DNA from: Anaerolineae bacterium
GTDB lineage: Bacteria; Chloroflexota; Anaerolineae; SpSt-600
Direction: 5' to 3'
DNA: 6,674 bases
Assembly: GCA_028275425.1 (NCBI GenBank)
Contig: JAPWUT010000095.1
Span: 1-6,674, forward strand
Shown here: piece after piece, positions 1-6,166 of the stretch
Numbering within the stretch: the stretch's first letter is position 1
Layout: each line of letters begins with the position of its first letter
Made by a program: the position numbers and the translations under genes
The notes under the pieces: generated by a model
What the model was told of the DNA's origin: nothing
The model's database searches: none
The model's input: only the letters and a program-made list of their open reading frames with translations

Positions 1-370
1 GGAAGCTGAGGTAATAAATTAAGAGAAAGAGGTTTAGGGAGGACCAAAGGAAGAAGCTTGCCTCAGGAGGCAGAAGAGCGAATATACGAAAAGGCACAAT
101 AAATACGGGTAAGAAAGGGGAAGGGATAGTCAGAAAGCTCTTTTGAGATGAGGTGAAAGTAGCCTGTATTTTCCCCAAAGCCTCAAGGTCATAAACTTTG
201 CTGTAGCCAATCGTGTTAGCTACGTAGCCAGCACTCCAGAAAGCGAGGAAGTCCCTCCCCAAGGGGGCAAAGAGGCCTTCAATAAACAAGCTGTAGATTA
301 CTATGCCTAAATACAAGCCGGCAATTGCGCTAAGGGCGAGGTTTTGGCTCCTTCGCGAACTTGTGAGCAT
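1..370 (-). CDS. Partial membrane glycosyltransferase, GT87/DUF2029-like (N-terminal 123 residues)
   Basis: The frame is open from an ATG at 370 to the left edge without a stop; only the first 123 codons are present. Residues about 11-32 form a hydrophobic segment. They are followed by GRDFLAFWSAG (38-48), a tyrosine-aspartate pair (60-61), and two further hydrophobic stretches at about 84-100 and 105-123. A transmembrane helix followed by an (R)DF..FW.AG loop and then YD is the usual start of GT87/DUF2029 polyprenyl-phosphate-dependent mannosyltransferases, integral membrane GT-C enzymes. D40 would be the candidate catalytic acid of the first outer loop. The ATG directly abuts the TAA of the upstream ThiF-like gene, and AGGGAGGG (377-384) lies 6 bases before it, so the start is well supported and translation is probably coupled. 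The CDS call is firm; the family call rests on a short N-terminus, and a related GT-C family is possible. The substrate cannot be told. Confidence 0.75.
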   Translation of the reverse strand, partial: MLTSSRRSQNLALSAIAGLYLGIVIYSLFIEGLFAPLGRDFLAFWSAGYVANTIGYSKVYDLEALGKIQATFTSSQKSFLTIPSPFLPVFIVPFRIFALLPPEASFFLWSSLNLFLLIYYLSF

Positions 371-1219
371 TTACTGCCCTCCCTCTATCTCCACTACTTC
401 TACTGCCCAGTTTTCCGCATCCAAAATCAGCATTCTCTTCCTCAGGGGCCTGCCCTTTCCCAAGAGTATTTTCACCACTTCTTGAACCTGAGCGGCTGCT
501 ACCATCATTGGGGTAGCCGCAGGAGTGCCCAGCATTGCCTCCGCCCCCTTCTCCGGAGGTTTATCACCGTAAAGGGCTTTAAGCCCAGGGTCCTCCGGGA
601 ATATCGTCATGACTTGACCCAGGAAGCCGGCTATTGCCCCATAGACCAAGGGAATGCCCGCCCTGCGGGCAGCCTCTTCCAGTTCAAGCCTCGCCGGCAA
701 GTTGTCTAAACCGTCAACTACTACTTGGCACCCCTCCAAGACCTTGCTTAAATTATCGGCCCGGATGAATTCGCTCCAGGCTATGACTTCAACTGCCGGG
801 TTTATGCGGGAAATCACTTTCTTTGCCACCTCAGCCTTCGGCTCACCAAGCGCGCTTACATCGCTCAAAACCTGCCGGTTGAGGTTGTGGTCCACAAAAA
901 CATCTCCATCGGCCAGGACGAGAGTGCCTACCCCCATCCGAGCCAAGGCTTGGCAGACATACCCTCCGAGTCCACCAAGCCCTATTACCGCCACCTTTGA
1001 CCTCAGAAGCTTCTTCTGCCCTTCAAACCCTACGGTCCCAAGGTTCCGGAGGTAGCGGCGGGGCATGAAGCCTTCCTCCAGAGCGGCAAGCTCAACCTCC
1101 TTAAGCTTCAGCCCCCACTTCTGAGCTATGCTCTCCACCTCCCTTACCCCCAGGACTTTAACACCCCCCTCTTCAAAAGCCAAAGCCCTGAACTCTTCTA
1201 CAAGCCTCTCCTTCTCCAT
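371..1219 (-). CDS. ThiF/MoeB/HesA-family E1-like adenylyltransferase
   Basis: A 282-residue protein whose core is a ubiquitin-activating-type Rossmann domain, cytoplasmic by family. Residues 1-65 are an extra helical N-terminal segment. GLGGLG (80-85) is the nucleotide-binding loop, D104 and D106 follow strand 2, NLNRQ (112-116) contains the conserved arginine, K128 lies in GEPKAE, and DGLDN (169-173) holds the metal-binding aspartate, D172. The family adenylates the C-terminal glycine of a ubiquitin-like sulfur carrier (MoaD, ThiS) or a related substrate. The two CxxC zinc pairs of classical MoeB/ThiF are absent, and the only cysteines are C89 and C164, so a catalytic cysteine-thioester step is doubtful. 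The ATG at 1219 is preceded by GGAGG with 7-base spacing, and it starts 2 bases after the stop of the upstream glycosyltransferase. No sulfur carrier or cofactor gene is present nearby, so the pathway is unknown; moeB and hesA are the closest labels, but no symbol is warranted. Confidence 0.9.
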   Translation of the reverse strand: MEKERLVEEFRALAFEEGGVKVLGVREVESIAQKWGLKLKEVELAALEEGFMPRRYLRNLGTVGFEGQKKLLRSKVAVIGLGGLGGYVCQALARMGVGTLVLADGDVFVDHNLNRQVLSDVSALGEPKAEVAKKVISRINPAVEVIAWSEFIRADNLSKVLEGCQVVVDGLDNLPARLELEEAARRAGIPLVYGAIAGFLGQVMTIFPEDPGLKALYGDKPPEKGAEAMLGTPAATPMMVAAAQVQEVVKILLGKGRPLRKRMLILDAENWAVEVVEIEGGQ

Positions 1220-1221
1220 GG

Positions 1222-3504
1222 CTAATCCTCCACTTTTATCACGCCCAGGATTATGCGCCGGGATTCGGGGTCGGCACCGTCACCGCTGACGGGAAGTCTC
1301 TCCCCTGTCTCCCTCAGGTACATTCCTACCTCCAAGAGGTAATCACCCGGAGGGGCATCCGACGGCAAGGTGAGCTCGTACCGGTCCTTCCACAGCACGT
1401 TGGGAAGCCAATGGGTTGTAGGGTAGAGCCCTTCCATCGGCTCCTGGTCATCCTGAGCCCAGACGGGCTTGCCGGTAGCAGGGTTGAGGACTGGGCCTAA
1501 GAGGTGAGTGAATACGGTGTAGGACCTTTCGGTAGGGGCTTCGGCTTCCCAGAAAAGTTCCAAAATCAAGGTCTCTCCGGGGTGGAGAACAGGCGGCTCG
1601 CTTACCCCAACCAGGTTGTATCCCATAAGCTTTATCCTATCACCAAGCTTAGCCGAAAGGCGATGCTTGATTTCCTCCTCGCCCAAGGCTATGGCCCCTC
1701 TTTTAACTCCTACATGGCCTAAGTATAAGGCTTGTGAGTCCACCCTTAGCCTGAGCTTGAATTGGCCACCCCAAGAGGGACCTATCCGGAACCCAACGAG
1801 CTTGTAGTGATAGCCCGGCTGCAGGGTGAAAGTATCCATGAGCAGAGGCAACCCGCTTGGGGAAATGGCTTCAAACTGGAAGGTGGCCGGTTCTTCAAGC
1901 TCCAAAAAAAGCCCTAAGTGGATCGTGGCCCCTTGCTTCCCCTGCTTATCCAGAAGGTCATAGCCCAGCACCCTTACCCCTGGGGCTAACTCCGCATCCA
2001 AAGGGAAAAGGGGAGCGATTTCTCGGGAGGGAGCCGCAGGCTCTTCACCGTGGGAGAAGAGGTAGAGCGAATCGCGCTTGAAGTGAAATTCCAGCGCAAG
2101 CTTCATCTTTTCCGAAAGCCATTTTGCGGCAACGCCCTCGGGGTCCTGAAGGAAGGGCTTGACGGCAGCGAGCCAAACTCGGGGGTGGGAACCTATTATC
2201 CAGCCAAGCTCTTCTTCAACCGTAGCGTAAGAAAGGGTTGAGGAGAGGCGAGGGGCAGGGTAAACGGGCAAGCGAAGGCTGCCGGATGGGGAATCGTAGT
2301 AGTAGAGGAATTCGGGGAAGCGATCGCCTGAGACTAAGATTACGGCATCGTCAGGGTGGCCGTAAATCTGGATGAGCCGGACCATGAAGGGTAAATCGTC
2401 CTCCCAATCCCGCCCTTCGTAGTATCGGGGGAGAAAGGCTACCATTAGGGCTAAAGTGCCGACCCCAAGGCCTAAACCCAGGGGACGTAGCCTCTTGCCG
2501 ATAGCGGCCAATGAAAGAGCCAGGAGGGAGTAGAAGAAGGGGGCGAAGGGGATGAAGTAGCGGGCTTCTACTTTCGGGACGTAGAAGAGGAAGCGGGGTT
2601 GGGTCAAGAGCCAGACGGCCAAAGGTTGCAGGAGCACTCCGGCCAGGAGCATCAGCGCCCCAGGCAAGGCTTTGCGGCTTTCGCTATCCAAAGAGAAGAG
2701 GATAAGCCCGGCAAAGGCAACGGTCACGATGAAAATTCCGGCCGGAAGGTATTGGTCCAGATTGGCCGAGACCCCCGTGCTCAAGAGGACAGCGTTGAGC
2801 TTGAGCACGAATCCGAGGGAAGGGGGCTTTTCCGCCACCGACCATGACCTCATCCTGGGAAGGGCCAGGGAAAGCCATGGGGTCCAGAGCAAGGCCACAG
2901 CCACTAAAGCCAAGGCCAATCGGGCCAGAACCTTGCGCTGGCTAAAGGCTTTGAGGACTATCGGGACGGCGCATGCGGGGATGAGGAAGACAGCTGAGTA
3001 GAGGGTGTAAAGGGCAGCGGAACAGGCTAAGATTAAGCCGGCCCAAGGTTTTGGGGAATCGGCGGAGGAGGCTTTCAGGGCAAAGTAGGCGGAGAGGGTG
3101 AAGAAGAAAGCTGCGGGGATGTACATCCGCATCTCTTGAGACCACCAGATGTGGAAAGGGGAAGCGGCCAAGAGCCACATGGCCAATGCCCCGGCGGTAG
3201 GTCCGGCGAGCTTTCGGGTAAGGGGGAAAACGGCGGCTACTGTCAATACGGCCATGATAACGGTGAGGTAACGGGCAGGGAACTCCGCTTCACCGGCAAC
3301 CCTTATCCAGGGCCAGAGGAGCCAGAAGTAGAGCGGGGGATGGACATCGCCTGCGGTCCAGAGGGTGGTTTCGGGCAAGGCCTTCCTGGCTGCCCACACG
3401 GCAAGGCCTTCATCCCACCAGACATTCTTATCCCCAAGGGAGTAGACCCTGAGGAAGAAGGCAAGCAGGATTCCGGCCAGGGTCAAAAACTTAAGGGCTC
3501 GCAT
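1222..3504 (-). CDS. GT39-like (ArnT/PMT-type) polytopic membrane glycosyltransferase with large C-terminal extracytoplasmic part
   Basis: A 760-residue protein. The first 360 residues contain about ten hydrophobic segments of the GT-C fold. They begin with an N-terminal helix (about 6-21) followed by WWDE (29-32), where the acidic residues match the first outer-loop D/E of the family. HPPLYFWLL (55-63) and SQEMRMY (122-128) are further typical PMT/GT39 signatures. Such enzymes move a sugar from a polyprenyl-phosphate donor to protein or lipid on the outer face of the membrane. Residues 361-760 are soluble and largely beta-rich. Two parts start alike, with LGYDL (513-517) and MGYNL (627-631), and each continues as an immunoglobulin-like or jelly-roll-like segment, which suggests an internal duplication. 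The second part (HPGETLILELFW, then YTVFTHL, WAQDD and PPGDYLLEVGMY) resembles C-terminal modules I associate with Chloroflexota glycosyltransferases. The start overlaps prmC by 14 bases, with GGTGA (3514-3518) 9 bases upstream of the ATG. Acceptor and sugar are unknown. Confidence 0.88.
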   Translation of the reverse strand: MRALKFLTLAGILLAFFLRVYSLGDKNVWWDEGLAVWAARKALPETTLWTAGDVHPPLYFWLLWPWIRVAGEAEFPARYLTVIMAVLTVAAVFPLTRKLAGPTAGALAMWLLAASPFHIWWSQEMRMYIPAAFFFTLSAYFALKASSADSPKPWAGLILACSAALYTLYSAVFLIPACAVPIVLKAFSQRKVLARLALALVAVALLWTPWLSLALPRMRSWSVAEKPPSLGFVLKLNAVLLSTGVSANLDQYLPAGIFIVTVAFAGLILFSLDSESRKALPGALMLLAGVLLQPLAVWLLTQPRFLFYVPKVEARYFIPFAPFFYSLLALSLAAIGKRLRPLGLGLGVGTLALMVAFLPRYYEGRDWEDDLPFMVRLIQIYGHPDDAVILVSGDRFPEFLYYYDSPSGSLRLPVYPAPRLSSTLSYATVEEELGWIIGSHPRVWLAAVKPFLQDPEGVAAKWLSEKMKLALEFHFKRDSLYLFSHGEEPAAPSREIAPLFPLDAELAPGVRVLGYDLLDKQGKQGATIHLGLFLELEEPATFQFEAISPSGLPLLMDTFTLQPGYHYKLVGFRIGPSWGGQFKLRLRVDSQALYLGHVGVKRGAIALGEEEIKHRLSAKLGDRIKLMGYNLVGVSEPPVLHPGETLILELFWEAEAPTERSYTVFTHLLGPVLNPATGKPVWAQDDQEPMEGLYPTTHWLPNVLWKDRYELTLPSDAPPGDYLLEVGMYLRETGERLPVSGDGADPESRRIILGVIKVED

Positions 3505-4342
3505 CTTCCACCATCACCACACGCATTATACCTCTCAGGTCTGGGAAAGAGGAAATTCGGGCGTGGGGGAAAGCTTTGCGGGCCAACGCCTTGACCTTGC
3601 GGGCCTGTCCTGGCCCTACTTCTAAGAGGATAGCTCCGCCCCTTTTGAGGTACGATGGGGCTTGGGACAAGAGCTTCCGGATGCTCTCCAAGCCATCCGG
3701 CCCGCCGTCCAGGGCCTCCCGTGGCTCCCACTGGAGCTCTGGGGCAAGCTTTTCCAGCTGAGCTGAAGGGACGTAAGGGAGATTGGCCACGATTAGGTCC
3801 ACAGGCTTCTCAAGCGCGGAGAGCAAATCGCTCAGGAGGAACACGATGCGCTTTTCCACCCGGTTGAGAGCAGCGTTTTCCTGGGCCAATTCCAGGGCTT
3901 GGGGGGAAGAATCCAGCCCATAGACCAGCCCTTTTTCCCCTAAGTGCAAAGCGAGGGCAATGGCCACGGCTCCGCTTCCTGTACCTACATCGGCTACGGT
4001 TAAGGAGGGGAGGCTGCGAGCCCAGTCCAAGGCCTTCTCCACCAAGAGCTCGGTTTCAGGCCTGGGGATAAGGGCTCGCCGGTCAATCTTCAAAGTGATG
4101 CCGTAGAACTCAACCTGGCCCAGGATGTAAGGGAGGGGTTCCCTCTTGGCCCTTCTCTCCAGCAAGCTTAAGAAGAGGTGTTCTTCTTCCTCCTCCACTT
4201 GGGCCTCGGGGTGAGCCAGGACCCACTCCTTATTTTTCCCTAAGGTATGGGAGAGGATAAGCACACTTTCAAGCCAGACATCAAGGCAACCAGCCTCGCT
4301 TAACCGCTTAGCCCCTTGGGCGATAAGCTCCACAACCCTCAT
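3491..4342 (-). CDS. prmC: Peptide chain release factor glutamine N5-methyltransferase PrmC/HemK
   Basis: PrmC methylates the glutamine of the GGQ motif of RF1 and RF2 in the cytoplasm, using S-adenosylmethionine, and so speeds translation termination. The 283 residues match the usual family length. A helical N-terminal domain (1-85) is followed by RALIPRPETE (89-98), a PrmC hallmark. Next come the SAM loop VADVGTGSG (116-124), the acidic end of strand 2 at D144, and the substrate-amide motif at 187-190. That motif reads NLPY rather than the usual NPPY. The downstream EPREALDGGPDGL (207-218) and EVGPGQA (241-247) are also typical. The ATG at 4342 gives the standard family N-terminus (MRVVELIAQGAKRLSEAG), and there is no better start. 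No Shine-Dalgarno is visible; a TATAAA box close to the ATG suggests leaderless expression. It is the first gene of the four-gene minus-strand cluster. prfA, a frequent neighbour, is not upstream; a TnpB element sits there instead. Confidence 0.95.
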   Translation of the reverse strand: MRVVELIAQGAKRLSEAGCLDVWLESVLILSHTLGKNKEWVLAHPEAQVEEEEEHLFLSLLERRAKREPLPYILGQVEFYGITLKIDRRALIPRPETELLVEKALDWARSLPSLTVADVGTGSGAVAIALALHLGEKGLVYGLDSSPQALELAQENAALNRVEKRIVFLLSDLLSALEKPVDLIVANLPYVPSAQLEKLAPELQWEPREALDGGPDGLESIRKLLSQAPSYLKRGGAILLEVGPGQARKVKALARKAFPHARISSFPDLRGIMRVVMVEDASP

Positions 4343-4348
4343 GGCTAT

Positions 4349-4354
4349 TTTATA
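4349..4354 (-). promoter_or_regulatory. Candidate -10 box of the prmC operon, implying a leaderless prmC mRNA
   Basis: TATAAA on the minus strand ends 6 bases before the prmC ATG, so transcription would start at or next to the A of the start codon (4342). A weak -35 match, ATGACT (4371-4376, 4 of 6), lies 16 bases upstream and would overlap the hairpin end of the TnpB element. The lack of any purine-rich ribosome site before the ATG agrees with leaderless translation. Read-through from the tnpB promoter is an alternative source of transcription. Confidence 0.45.
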
Positions 4355-4500
4355 CCGTTCTGCAACTCATAGTCATTTATTTCGCCCCTTGAGGCGAAAC
4401 AAATGACCGGTTGCTTCCTGTTTCAACGAGGGGTGCTCCCCCTCTCCACAGGCGTTACTTCCCAGGGAACTCCCGGTAGGGCCCGTAAGGTGAGCCAACC
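4352..4500 (-). ncRNA. Predicted omega-RNA (reRNA): tnpB 3' end plus right end, with guide from the prmC leader
   Basis: In studied TnpB systems the guide RNA is processed from the 3' end of the tnpB transcript, ends with right-end structure, and continues into flanking DNA that acts as the guide. By analogy the scaffold here would be the last 100 or so bases of tnpB and the hairpin at 4372-4407. The guide would begin near 4371 and read TATGAGTTGCAGAACGG on the minus strand. Both boundaries are inferred from the family; only the hairpin is directly visible. Confidence 0.4.
4372..4407 (-). repeat. Right-end hairpin of the TnpB element, overlapping the tnpB stop codon
   Basis: The arms are 4372-4386 and 4393-4407, 15 bases each, with a 6-base loop. 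The single mismatch, at 4379 against 4400, becomes a G-U wobble in minus-strand RNA, so the transcript can form an uninterrupted 15-bp stem. The tnpB stop (4373-4375) is inside the 3' arm. Position and shape fit the subterminal hairpin recognised in IS200/IS605 right ends and the 3' stem of the omega-RNA. No U-run follows, so it is not a typical intrinsic terminator. Confidence 0.8.
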
Positions 4501-5611
4501 CATATTGCCAAAGGTTAAGCGCCGCATTCCAGTCACGGTCTATCTCCAACCCACACGCCTCACAACGGAAAACCCTCTGAGATAGAGGAAGCGGAGGACC
4601 AATCTCCCCACAGTTGGAGCAAGCCTTTGTGGATGGAAAGTCCTGCGGCACTAAAATGAGCTTTGCCCCATACCACTGACACTTATACTCCAGCATTCGC
4701 CGGAACATACCCCAGCTCACATCATAAATGGCCTGGGAAAGGTGGCCATTCTGGGACATACCCTGCACATTCAGGTCTTCCACGACTACGACTGACTTGG
4801 TTTTCGCCAGCCAAGTCGTGACCTTGTGCAGGAAATCCCGACGGATGTTCCTAACCCTACGGTGCAAACGGGCCAAACGCAGTGAAGCCTTCCTAAAGTT
4901 TTGGGAAAACTTCTGCTTTCGGGAAAGCTGGCGTGAACGCCGCTCCAAAAGCCTCACGGCCTTCCTAAGCGGCTTGGGAGCCTCTACCTTCGTTCCATCC
5001 GAGAGGGTAATGAACGATTCCAACCCCAAATCAACCCCAACGATGTCTTCCGGCCCCCGAACTTCCCTGGGTTCTGGGTCAGGCCGCTCAACCACACAAG
5101 TTAGGCTAACAAACCAGCGGTCAGCCTCGCGGGAGATTGTGGCCGAAAGGATGCGGGCTTTCCCCGCTTGGATTAGCTCAAGGAGTTTATCCGTCCGCTC
5201 CTTAGTCCGCACTTTCCCGATTCGTGGAAGCTTAACATGCCGAGGAGTAACTCGGATGGAGCCGGTCAGACGGGCCTTGTTATCATCCAAGCTCTTCTTT
5301 CGCTTGAAGCGGGGGAAGTTTGCCCTGCCTTCCCGCCAATTGCGGAAAGCTTTCTCCAGGTCTCGGAAAGCTTCCTGGGGGGCGCATTTGGAGACTTCCA
5401 CCCACCAGGGGGCGTTTTCTCTTTTCCAGCGGTTCCATTCCTTGTGTAGCTGGATAGCGGAAGGAAGAAGGCGACCTTGCTCCAAAGCCTCTTTTAGGCG
5501 GGCCAGGCCCCAGTTGTAGGCGAAGCGTGCGGCTCCGATGTGCTTGGCTAAGGCTACACGGGCCTTTTGGTTTGGGTCCAGCTCAAAGCGAAAGGCTTGC
5601 TCTACTTTCAC
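4373..5611 (-). CDS. tnpB: RNA-guided nuclease TnpB (IS200/IS605 family, IS1341 type)
   Basis: TnpB proteins are RuvC nucleases that use an omega-RNA from the element's right end to cut DNA next to a short motif; they are ancestors of Cas12. With the GTG start at 5611 the protein is 412 residues, close to the roughly 400 of characterised TnpBs. The N-terminal part (AFRFELDPNQ, then AYNWGL) is the usual wedge and recognition start. The RuvC triad is present: D194 in VGVDLGLESF, E278 in VVVEDLNV, and D360 in DRDWNAALN. A four-cysteine zinc finger (C331, C334, C350, C353) lies between the last two, as expected. An in-frame TTG at 5659 would add 16 residues, but it falls inside the promoter, upstream of the predicted transcription start. 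GGAG (5621-5624) sits 9 bases before the GTG. No frameshift or stop is seen, so the enzyme may be active. The last codons lie within the right-end hairpin. Confidence 0.95.
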   Translation of the reverse strand: MKVEQAFRFELDPNQKARVALAKHIGAARFAYNWGLARLKEALEQGRLLPSAIQLHKEWNRWKRENAPWWVEVSKCAPQEAFRDLEKAFRNWREGRANFPRFKRKKSLDDNKARLTGSIRVTPRHVKLPRIGKVRTKERTDKLLELIQAGKARILSATISREADRWFVSLTCVVERPDPEPREVRGPEDIVGVDLGLESFITLSDGTKVEAPKPLRKAVRLLERRSRQLSRKQKFSQNFRKASLRLARLHRRVRNIRRDFLHKVTTWLAKTKSVVVVEDLNVQGMSQNGHLSQAIYDVSWGMFRRMLEYKCQWYGAKLILVPQDFPSTKACSNCGEIGPPLPLSQRVFRCEACGLEIDRDWNAALNLWQYGLAHLTGPTGSSLGSNACGEGEHPSLKQEATGHLFRLKGRNK

Positions 5612-5640
5612 CGCTCCCGGCTCCGTCCTGGCTGGAATAG

Positions 5641-5669
5641 ATGATAATAAAATCGCCAACAGTTGTCAA
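5641..5669 (-). promoter_or_regulatory. Sigma70-type promoter of tnpB
   Basis: The minus strand reads TTGACA (5664-5669, perfect -35), a 17-base spacer, then TATCAT (5641-5646, 5 of 6). Transcription should start near the A at 5633, giving a 22-base leader with GGAG at 5621-5624 before the GTG at 5611. This rules against the longer reading from the TTG at 5659. The -35 box is embedded in the overlapping small palindromes GTTGACAAC and CAACTGTTG, which could be an operator or left-end structure. Confidence 0.75.
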
Positions 5670-5839
5670 CCCCGAGGGCAGTGAATCCGCAACAAAAAAC
5701 CGGGGGTAAAGTGGGCACGACCCCTTACCGGGGGATCGTGAGGGGTGTCCCCCCACGAAACCTTAAAGAGGGGAGAGCTATCAACCCCGGCGACCCCACC
5801 ACGAGTGGGGCCAAAAGCGCTGGCGAACCCAAAGCCAAC

Positions 5840-5866
5840 GGGGGTGGGCCAATGGGGTCCAGGGGG
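5840..5866 (+). other. G-quadruplex motif, array copy 1
   Basis: Four G-tracts (5840-5844, 5846-5848, 5854-5857, 5862-5866) are separated by loops of 1, 5 and 4 bases and fit the canonical G3+N1-7 pattern. The last tract is also the 5' arm of the hairpin at 5859-5879. Folding is predicted from pattern only. Confidence 0.6.
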
Positions 5867-5991
5867 CGGAGCCCTCTGGCGGGGGGTTGTGGGGGGTGTC
5901 CCCCCAAAAAAACAAAAGAGGGAACGAGTTGCCCACATCAGCACCCCCCCACGAGTGGGCCCCAAAACCCTGGCGAACCCTAAGCTAACGA

Positions 5992-6016
5992 GGGTGGGGA
6001 AAGGGGGTGGAGGGGG
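5992..6016 (+). other. G-quadruplex motif, array copy 2
   Basis: Four G-tracts (5992-5994, 5996-5999, 6003-6007, 6012-6016) have loops of 1, 3 and 4 bases. The last tract is shared with the 5' arm of the hairpin at 6009-6029, as in the other full copies. Confidence 0.6.
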
Positions 6017-6138
6017 CGCAGCCCCCTCCCAGGAGCTTTGGGGGATGTGCCCCCAAAATAAAAAAGAGGGGGCGAGCAGCCCGCATTAACAACCAGGCCA
6101 CGAGTGGGGCCCAAAACGCTGGCAAACCCTCAGCCTAC

Positions 6139-6166
6139 GGGGGTGGGCAAAGGGGGGTCCAGGGGG
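6139..6166 (+). other. G-quadruplex motif, array copy 3
   Basis: Four G-tracts (6139-6143, 6145-6147, 6152-6157, 6162-6166) have loops of 1, 4 and 4 bases. This is the strongest motif of the three, and its last tract is again shared with the hairpin at 6159-6179. Confidence 0.6.

Larger units (their letters stand above)
4372..5690 (-). mobile_element. IS200/IS605-group element, IS1341-type (tnpB only); left boundary approximate
   Basis: The element holds an apparently intact tnpB and no tnpA transposase, so it would need a TnpA elsewhere to move. The right end is placed at or a few bases beyond the 15-bp imperfect hairpin that overlaps the tnpB stop codon, which is where subterminal hairpins lie in this group. 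The left end cannot be fixed. It lies upstream of the tnpB promoter (-35 at 5664-5669) and probably before about 5700, where degenerate sequence of the neighbouring tandem array begins. Terminal inverted repeats and target duplications are not expected for this group, and none was seen. Confidence 0.7.

Noticed and set aside
3136..3731. Open frames on both strands around the prmC/GT39 junction (3136-3594 plus, 3483-3731 minus)
   Set aside because: They are shadows of prmC and the GT39-like gene, with no recognisable domains and no translation signals.
4372..4407. Right-end hairpin as a tnpB terminator
   Set aside because: A strong stem is present, but no U-run follows it on the minus strand; it is better explained as the element's right-end and omega-RNA structure.
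4728..5519. Long plus-strand open frame of 263 codons
   Set aside because: It is antisense to the well-supported tnpB gene; its translation is rich in S and R with no family signature, and no ribosome site or promoter supports it.
5891..6057. G/C hairpins near A- or T-runs as intrinsic terminators
   Set aside because: On the plus strand the stems are followed by A-runs, and on the minus strand no T-run follows the stem, so the arrangement does not fit a Rho-independent terminator on either strand.
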